A stretch of 10,229 nucleotides of DNA from Kiritimatiellia bacterium (GTDB lineage Bacteria; Verrucomicrobiota; Kiritimatiellia; B70-G9). A program made the position numbers and the translations under genes. The stretch is taken from positions 1 to 10,229 of the forward strand of contig DTYT01000113.1 of NCBI GenBank assembly GCA_012961745.1, in the 5' to 3' direction. The notes under the pieces were generated by a model. It worked only from the letters and a program-made list of their open reading frames with translations. It had not been told where the DNA came from and made no database searches. Below are positions 8,401-10,229 of the stretch, piece by piece; the stretch's first letter is position 1; each line of letters starts with the position of its first letter.

Positions 8401-8594
8401 ATATTGTCGGCGGTCGCCGTATCCGGGACCTGGGAGTTGGGAATCGCCTTGTATGCTTCGATCAGGTCAGCCTCATCCGCCAGGACGTAATACTCCGCGA
8501 AGCCCACCACCGCGCCCTGCGCAACCGGGCACAACTGCACCGCCAACCACACCGCCGCGGCTGCCAGAACCTGCGCCCCTCTGGCTCTATGCAC
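1359..8594 (-). CDS. Giant secreted adhesin-like protein with C-terminal gingipain-type (C25) cysteine peptidase
   Basis: 2411 residues, about 250 kDa. Domain order read from the translation: signal peptide 1-27 (AQG|A); IgGFc-binding-like N-terminal region about 58-495; DUF11 repeat 499-600; DUF11 repeat 644-935 split by an inserted beta-rich domain (707-862); two SdrD B-like domains (937-1048, 1052-1164); a second split DUF11 repeat (1168-1449, insert 1230-1381); an unsplit DUF11 repeat (1455-1571); an FN3-like segment (about 1590-1668, WETASEIGTLGFNLLRS); a basic linker (1678-1728); a beta-rich pre-catalytic region (1735-2060); and peptidase C25 (about 2065-2411). The catalytic pair is H2283 (MGHAG) and C2317 (ITCVAGRF), and the domain ends in NLIGDP at 2401-2406. 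The protein is probably exported by Sec and acts outside the cytosol in adhesion and proteolysis. The start is GTG at 8594: an in-frame TGA lies 21 bases upstream and the signal peptide begins here, although the ribosome site (AAAGGGA, 12-base spacing) is weak. No LPXTG, PEP-CTERM or type IX sorting domain follows the protease. PqqD-like and radical SAM genes follow downstream. Confidence 0.9.
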   Translation of the reverse strand: MHRARGAQVLAAAAVWLAVQLCPVAQGAVVGFAEYYVLADEADLIEAYKAIPNSQVPDTATADNINSRVCIVASADGTHVYLDEWEDGYDFDPDDPYNTADAKWDTPSGGPGEQGGALSRGEVLVLTETNAYVSGSEGVDGGDRIFISGAPVFVLRIVWPDDPGSYIAGSWEIYPVSRWQDSYDVPVGEDLTYTNSSYPFEYSFLFIEVVSNNTRIVVTDPSAGVILDTNLSQGANIYLTNVNAGVSIAASDASSGAARPVQAALMSSVNEFVDTRFFSLTPRQLLGSKYVVPAPSQTFIPGEFTGTSTNAAYIYALESNTTVNIETFSTNFQVTLTNRGDVYRYELPFLPADETGGFYAVEVSSEDPAKKIWLLVAADDDDDIVDWGYQVLDADLLAAEYYNAYAPANPMYIAPLYDDTVIWVDFENDGTNDRTLVLDRLEMAQIYDPDTDATGARVYGNQPFVLVWGQDNTQQSPGEPLPDYDYGYALLPLYWRDPALGIEKTADPEDLPSTGGVVTFTLVVTSYDFNIYNVDIYDRLPSGWEYVSNSTTISFSDGSSSLTNDPVITGGGELAWELDYDLASNQKITVTFQAQTVAGSYQYGYNRNDAWTWGTDTADETNQNAYVFSPLDTALVYIDPAEKLAVTKESDSTNGVVPGQTLTFTIVVTNSSTLTHTGVRVRDYLPTGVTYVADSTTIVYLQSLGSNTVRDEFNAQAYSNNDGSQDWLDDWVESEGDGPTAGDIQVLADVSNYQLRYRDDNLYIYRGADLSGATAAVLSLYYRRDSLDNANELVWLYISSNGTAPWTLLDTYAGPATDPSYIFTNYDVTAHIGTNTTIAFYNNDRGMGNWDRVWFDDIEIAFLQPASVVTNTGNPPPILADGYTLGPGQWLRVTYQVVVENPCPVTQIVNTAYVRSEQMLVAEQASVTDQVVAAALGDRVWRDSNTNGIQEVSETQGVWGVTVRLYDSGSNLVSSTQTDTNGYYQVAGLGAGSYFLEFVPPTNYYISPRDQGSDDTVDSDADPTNGRTVIFSVGAGSNDFSWDAGLYLPPGVIGDYTWFDVNSNGIQEAGESGMSNVNVYLYDGDTNLVDATQSDGSGYYFFENVTPGSYFLKFEQPPDYAFTLTDQGSDDTADSDVSKLTYCTPIFSVAPFEMATNWDAGYLLPEFGLVMTKTSDVSGCLSPGDVVTYTIEILYTGTVEHSIVTVYDPVPAGATYVSNSSRVIGYGVASNTVRDEFNAVSYSNNDGTVNWSGPWIENDPDGYPGPVGDYVGITNGRLRIHYAYVGVERIQRAADLSGYTGAVLSFDWETVGLDAGETISLQISTDGVNFTTLDSFGGTASGWTNYDISAYISPSTTVRYANESQNWEYGEMAFFDNVEISMLSAPGIVTNAGGSPPVLAEDHTLGTGQTLTVVFQVTVDTPGTVAQLVNTASVASASQPSISDVVTDCVVHADLALGKAVSDTSPSEGESIQYILTLTNQGPDDATGVEVSDLLPSGVTYHSHSNGVYNEVSGIWQVGDLAVGDSTSLYIMVGVDVGTAGTDITNQSSVSAATRYDPTATNNTGYVVITPVPTLVVLASLAALLEEQGVRVAWETASEIGTLGFNLLRSSRGEDGFRILNDALLPASQAPQGAAYCYFDVNGRLGHRYRLEEIDAKGRRRIFGPVAVRDADGSYLPRAGKAQGAIKAERAPQHLFRAVARRVVRRTLAKALNKGPAGDGWGRKRVRPAPVSGNMLKLLVYSNSLYYVSTSDLAAAFDLPEWYVRLLVQYRYLRLENMGQPVPYVCPDDFGGLCFYGLGPQNIFSDHNVYWLGWGRNPAMETVDGGAPAPELGQTFRSAVELEEDNVAATAVFDDPEGDFWLWDILVAGNPAQASRQIGFSLDDPAPAGSAGSLTVVLKGVSETRHHARVSLNGITLAECAWSGTTQAAVSAPFPPGLLGATNDLLVEAILDDGVPYSVFGLDCLRIEYARWSRATAGMLQGNADGRRVVTVEGFASAGVLVLDISRPGQPLLVENVEVVQYGGEYAASFRSLDADMCFAAGELGSLPAPEIAVAPSNRFLTADHQVDYLAICSAALADAAKRLAAFHQARGLRTMTVTVDEIYDVFNFGVPDPAAIRRFLDYAYTYWSIAPRYVVLVGKGSYDYRDRMGFGQNHVPVRLQSTPEGLFASDIWYADVVGDDAVPEMAIGRIPAVSEAEVDAYIGKLSAYESAAGAWTNRVLVTADDADDGGNFEDDSDAVAQWIGPAYQVVKIYLRDYDAAAVRTLLLNELGTGARVMTFMGHAGLDRLAQEGLLLATDAGLLANSGRLPVLIAITCVAGRFEIPGNDCLAEVLVMDADGGFVAALAPSGLSLHRSARLLADEFLAAVYGRGVQDLGAAVQAAVAGTAERTRNGYLLYLYNLIGDPAVMMR
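3411..3563 (-). other. Arg/Lys-rich linker between adhesin half and protease half
   Basis: Residues 1678-1728 contain 15 Arg or Lys in about 50 positions, including RR pairs at 1701-1702 and 1705-1706 and RKR at 1723-1725, with Ala and Gly filling the rest. The adhesin half before it is strongly acidic. The position, between the FN3-like segment and the pre-catalytic region, suits a flexible and protease-accessible joint. Cleavage here is an inference. Confidence 0.6.
3882..4232 (-). other. Unsplit DUF11 repeat of the giant protein
   Basis: Residues 1455-1571 with the classic pattern LALGKAVSDTSPSEGESI, YILTLTNQGPDDATGVEVSD, LLPSGVTY and a closing NNTGYVVI strand. It is the last adhesin-side module before the FN3-like segment and the basic linker. 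Confidence 0.75.
4248..5093 (-). repeat. Split DUF11 module B with inserted beta-sandwich-like domain
   Basis: Residues 1168-1449. The DUF11 start (LVMTKTSDVSGCLSPGDVVT to TYVSNSSRV) is interrupted at 1230 by an insert that starts NTVRDEFNA and ends FFDNVEI at about 1381. The DUF11 domain resumes at IVTNAGGSPPVLAEDHTLG. The flanks and insert match module A in order and position (SNTVRDEFNA, YSNNDG, ADLSG, VLSF/VLSL, TNYD). This indicates duplication of a whole split unit. The DNA is diverged, so the event is old. Confidence 0.65.
5103..5786 (-). repeat. Tandem SdrD B-like (Cna B-type) domains
   Basis: Two adjacent copies at residues 937-1048 and 1052-1164. Each has an Asp/Asn-rich calcium-loop-like start (WRDSNTNGIQE; WFDVNSNGIQEAGE), then VYLYDG- or VRLYDS-type strands, then GYY, GSYFL and the hallmark DQGSDD with DSD. 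Both finish with a WDAG motif. In staphylococcal Sdr proteins this fold is a calcium-stabilised stalk. Here they form a spacer between split DUF11 modules A and B. Confidence 0.8.
5790..6665 (-). repeat. Split DUF11 module A with inserted beta-sandwich-like domain
   Basis: Residues 644-935. The DUF11 start (KLAVTKESDSTNGVVPGQTL to TYVADSTT) is interrupted at about 707. An insert of about 155 residues begins NTVRDEFNA and ends DRVWFDDIEI. The DUF11 domain then resumes at VVTNTGNPPPILADGYTLG and closes with the usual IVNTAYV strand. The insert resembles MAM or concanavalin-like jelly-roll domains (DLSG, LSLYY, near-terminal FDDIEI), which often bind sugars, but that is inference. The same arrangement is repeated in module B (4248-5093). 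Confidence 0.65.
7110..8423 (-). other. IgGFc-binding-like N-terminal region of the giant protein
   Basis: Residues about 58-495. The opening segment (VYLDEWEDGYDFDPDDP) is the start commonly seen in secreted proteins of this class. The later segment (FLFIEVVSNNTRIVVTD, then ASDASSGAARPVQAALMSS and GSKYVVPAP) resembles IgGFc-binding repeat domains. The role is probably adhesion or ligand binding at the surface; binding to antibody is not implied. The region is acidic, with a run of five Asp at 379-383, and has several N-X-S/T sites. The assignment is by pattern, not by a profile search. Confidence 0.6.
8514..8594 (-). other. Predicted Sec signal peptide of the giant protein
   Basis: Residues 1-27: positive N-region with R3 and R5, hydrophobic core LAAAAVWLAV, and AQG before the predicted cleavage at 27/28. 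The cysteine at 22 does not sit in a lipobox, because the residue before it is Leu. A lipoprotein is therefore unlikely. Confidence 0.75.
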
Positions 8595-8621
8595 CTTCGC
8601 CGTCGTTCCCTTTCATAAACT

Positions 8622-8650
8622 ATCGTAACCCTGCGGCCTTGTTTTCTCAA
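8622..8650 (-). promoter_or_regulatory. Candidate sigma-70-type promoter of the giant gene
   Basis: On the minus strand, TTGAGA (8650-8645, 5/6 to the -35 consensus), a 17-bp spacer, and TACGAT (8627-8622, 4/6 to the -10 consensus). Transcription would begin near 8615, giving a leader of about 20 bases before the GTG at 8594. The spacing is ideal; the promoter is unproven, and PVC promoters may differ from the E. coli consensus. Confidence 0.45.
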
Positions 8651-8665
8651 GCCAGAAACATGCCA
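8650..8665 (-). promoter_or_regulatory. Sigma-54-like -24/-12 match upstream of the giant gene
   Basis: TGGCATGTTTCTGGCT on the minus strand keeps the GG and GC at the required spacing of the TGGCAC-N5-TTGC consensus, with two mismatches. It abuts the -35 of the sigma-70-like candidate. Two mismatches make chance occurrence quite possible. Confidence 0.25.
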
Positions 8666-8673
8666 ACTTTCAA

Positions 8674-8692
8674 GAGGTTAAACGTTAAACTC
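8674..8692. promoter_or_regulatory. Imperfect palindrome, possible regulator site
   Basis: GAG-N-TTAA-NNN-TTAA-N-CTC, symmetric around 8683. The same segment also contains two direct copies of GTTAAAC. It sits about 60 bp before the predicted transcription start of the giant gene, a distance usual for activators. The AT-rich core stands out in a GC-rich setting. No regulator is in the window. Confidence 0.3.
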
Positions 8693-8735
8693 AAGGAAAG
8701 CGCGCTTCTCCCTCCTGTTCCCCACGTAAAGGCAG

Positions 8736-8779
8736 CCCGGCCCCGCCGGGAATCCGGGAGTTGAAATCCCGCGGCGGGA
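8736..8779 (-). terminator. GC-rich hairpins after the GYF_2 gene, possible weak terminator
   Basis: Two stems follow the stop at 8784. The first is TCCCG-CCG-CGGGA followed by TTTC (8779-8767 on the minus strand). The second is a 6-bp perfect stem CCCGGC/GCCGGG with a three-base loop (8736-8750). Neither is followed by a proper T-run, so termination may be leaky or Rho-dependent. Confidence 0.3.
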
Positions 8780-8783
8780 CGGC

Positions 8784-9569
8784 TCAGCGAATGTCGTCCG
8801 AAGATAGCCGGATGCCCGGCCCGCCGCGACCGATGGTCTTATGGGCAGCCCTTTTCGCGGACCCCGCCCCTCCAGCCGTCCCCCTCGCCTTGCGAGCGGC
8901 CTCCGGCGCCTCCCCGGCTGCTTCGCCCACCCTCGCCTTCTCGGCTCCACGATGCTTGCCCGCCCGTTCCACCAGCTCCCGCAGGCGGCGATTTTCCTTT
9001 TCCAACCCCGCCACCCGCTTCCGAAGCTCTTCGACGGACCTCACCCCGGCTTCAATCCGCTCCAGCTTCTCCGACAGGCCCTTGAGAAGCCTGCGGGACT
9101 GCCGGAGCTTTTCTTCCAATCCGGATTCCCTCTGCCGCGCCGCCCGTCGCTCGTTCTCCAGCAGTGTCTGCCAAGCCGACCGTTCCTCCTCCAGTTCCGC
9201 ATGAAGCCGCTCCCGCTCCAACCGATAAGCCCTAATCAGCTCGGGAATCACGGGCAGGCCCTTATCCCGCCCGGATTCTCTCACCCGATCGTCCGCAGAC
9301 ACCGATCCGTCCAGCAGCAGCTCCCCAATCGCCATGATATTCAGCGGCCCGTAGGTAGACCCATCCGGGAGTATCACCTCCCAGCGCATTTCCAGGGCCG
9401 GCAAGTTGGCGGCACGTACCCAGTGGCTGCCGTCTTGGGAAATCTCATCCTCGGGGGCGATGCGGCCATCACTGGCCCACTGTTTCAGAACCCCAAGCGG
9501 AACCGGACCGAAATGTGAACCATCCGCCTTGCGCAACGTCCACTTGCGGACTTCGGTCGTTTCCGTCAC
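8784..9569 (-). CDS. Tandem GYF_2-type domain protein with long coiled coil
   Basis: 261 residues with a GTG start at 9569. Two GYF_2-like (DUF4339) modules are visible: residues 10-59 (WTLRKADGSHFGPVPLGVLK, then DEISQDGSHWVRAANLPAL) and 63 to about 114 (WEVILPDGSTYGPLNIMAI, then ADDRVRESG). Residues about 115-218 form a charged heptad-rich helix likely to be a coiled coil (ERERLHAELEEERSAWQ, SEKLERIEAGVRSVEELRKR). The tail from about 219 is Ala/Gly/Lys/Arg-rich and looks disordered. There is no signal peptide or membrane segment, so it is probably cytosolic. GYF domains generally bind proline-rich or similar short peptides; the partner here is unknown. A longer reading frame exists upstream, but AGGAGGT five bases before this GTG and the overlap with the mscS stop (GTGA) fix the start. 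Coupling to the MscS-type channel suggests a shared role at the membrane. Confidence 0.8.
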   Translation of the reverse strand: MTETTEVRKWTLRKADGSHFGPVPLGVLKQWASDGRIAPEDEISQDGSHWVRAANLPALEMRWEVILPDGSTYGPLNIMAIGELLLDGSVSADDRVRESGRDKGLPVIPELIRAYRLERERLHAELEEERSAWQTLLENERRAARQRESGLEEKLRQSRRLLKGLSEKLERIEAGVRSVEELRKRVAGLEKENRRLRELVERAGKHRGAEKARVGEAAGEAPEAARKARGTAGGAGSAKRAAHKTIGRGGPGIRLSSDDIR

Positions 9570-10229
9570 AGCGCACCTCCTGGCAACTGTCGGCTGTCCC
9601 CCGCCGGGTAGCTGCCCACAACCAGCGGCCGCTTCGGGTCGCCCGCAAGATACAGTGTCTGGGTGGGGAATGCAAACTCTATCCCCTCCGCGTTGAAGCG
9701 CCGCAGGATCTCCATGTTCACCCGCTGGTTGAACTGCTGGAAGGCCCAGTAGTCCGGCGGATGGAACCAATATATTACCAGAATATTCAACGATGCGTCA
9801 TTGAACTCGTTGAAGAAGACGCGGGGCGGCAGATCCGGATGCATGCCCTCGTGATCCTTCAGGATCTCCTTGATGATCTCCACCGCGCGCTCCACCTTCT
9901 CAGGCGGCGTGTCGTATGTGATGGTTATGTTCGCCACCCGACGGATGTAGGGCCGCTTGCCAATATTCTGGATAGTCTTGTTCGCCAGCTCTCCGTTGGG
10001 AATCGTCACCAGATGACCGTCCAGAGTCCGGATCCGCGTAGAGCGGAATCCCACCTCTTCAACCGGACCGTCAAAGCCGTCCACTACAATCCGGTCACCC
10101 AGCTCAAAAGGCTTGTCGGCAAAAATCACCAGGGAGCCGAAGAAATTCTTGAGAGTCTCCTGAGCCGCCAGGGCCACCGCCAGCCCGCCCACTCCCAGAC
10201 CGGCAATGATCGAAGTCAGCGGCTTGTCA
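9566..10229 (-). CDS. MscS-family mechanosensitive ion channel (5' end beyond window)
   Basis: The 220 C-terminal residues are visible; the frame stays open to the window edge, so the N-terminal membrane segments are missing. Seen: the pore-lining helix (SIIAGLGVGGLAVALAAQET, then LKNFFGSLVIFADKPFELGD), with the Gly/Ala packing pattern of MscS TM3. The beta domain follows (DRIVVDGFDGPVEEVGFRST, RTLDGHLVTIPNGELANKTI). The cytosolic alpha/beta domain ends in FNAEGIEFAFPTQTLYL, the usual MscS ending. The protein would sit in the inner membrane and release solutes on osmotic downshock. Its stop overlaps the GTG start of the GYF_2 gene. Family confidence is very high; the subfamily cannot be judged without the N-terminus. 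Confidence 0.95.
   Translation of the reverse strand, partial: DKPLTSIIAGLGVGGLAVALAAQETLKNFFGSLVIFADKPFELGDRIVVDGFDGPVEEVGFRSTRIRTLDGHLVTIPNGELANKTIQNIGKRPYIRRVANITITYDTPPEKVERAVEIIKEILKDHEGMHPDLPPRVFFNEFNDASLNILVIYWFHPPDYWAFQQFNQRVNMEILRRFNAEGIEFAFPTQTLYLAGDPKRPLVVGSYPAGDSRQLPGGAL
9575..9581 (-). promoter_or_regulatory. Strong Shine-Dalgarno that fixes the GYF_2 gene start
   Basis: AGGAGGT on the minus strand, five bases before the GTG at 9569 and inside the 3' end of the mscS-family gene. It excludes the longer in-frame start near 9770. Confidence 0.75.

Noticed and set aside
8514..8594. Lipoprotein signal for the giant protein
   Set aside because: The only Cys (22) is preceded by Leu and lacks a lipobox; a signal peptidase I site at AQG|A fits better.
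7173..8618. 481-codon open frame on the plus strand
   Set aside because: It is antisense to the signal peptide and IgGFc-like region of the giant gene. Its translation is Arg/His/Val-rich and low in complexity, with no recognisable domain; GC-rich coding DNA often leaves the opposite strand open.
8678..8950. 90-codon minus-strand frame across the end of the GYF_2 gene and the gap
   Set aside because: Mostly an out-of-frame reading of the GYF_2 tail (Arg/Gly-rich), with no domain and no convincing start. The AGGAGGG near 8714 leads only to a very short frame.
9570..9770. 67-residue N-terminal extension of the GYF_2 protein
   Set aside because: It overlaps the MscS coding sequence in another frame, is of a different composition, and AGGAGGT five bases before the GTG at 9569 marks the real start.

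Overview
The window is GC-rich (roughly 60%) and every gene I can support lies on the minus strand, so transcription runs from high to low coordinates. In transcript order the genes are: a mechanosensitive channel of the MscS family (cut at its 5' end by the window edge), a soluble tandem GYF_2-type/coiled-coil protein, a 2411-residue secreted adhesin-protease, a PqqD-family peptide chaperone, and a radical SAM/SPASM enzyme (cut at its 3' end by the window edge). No tRNA, rRNA, CRISPR array, transposon or phage gene was seen.

The organism is probably a member of the Planctomycetota-Verrucomicrobiota-Chlamydiota group, most likely Kiritimatiellota, Verrucomicrobiota or Lentisphaerota. The argument is inference. 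Giant secreted proteins that mix IgGFc-binding-like, DUF11 and SdrD B-like modules with an 'FN3-like plus gingipain (C25)' C-terminus, together with GYF_2 proteins, are frequent there. A planctomycete or a GC-rich member of the Bacteroidota cannot be excluded.

Region 8784-10229 holds mscS and the GYF_2 gene. Their stop and start codons overlap (GTGA), with a strong Shine-Dalgarno in front of the second gene, so they form one translationally coupled unit. The 189-bp gap at 8595-8783 carries GC-rich hairpins after the GYF_2 gene, an imperfect palindrome and a good sigma-70-like promoter (with an overlapping sigma-54-like match) just upstream of the giant gene.

Region 1-8594 looks like a second transcription unit. 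The giant protein has a signal peptide, an adhesin-like half, a strongly basic linker and a C-terminal peptidase C25 domain with its His and Cys in place. After 29 bp comes pqqD-like, which overlaps the radical SAM/SPASM gene by 4 bp (ATGA). PqqD-like proteins usually hand peptide substrates to radical SAM/SPASM enzymes in RiPP-type pathways. No short precursor gene lies in the window, so the substrate is either beyond position 1 or, more speculatively, the secreted protease itself. This link between a gingipain-like giant protein and a peptide-modifying radical SAM pair is the most interesting feature of the window.
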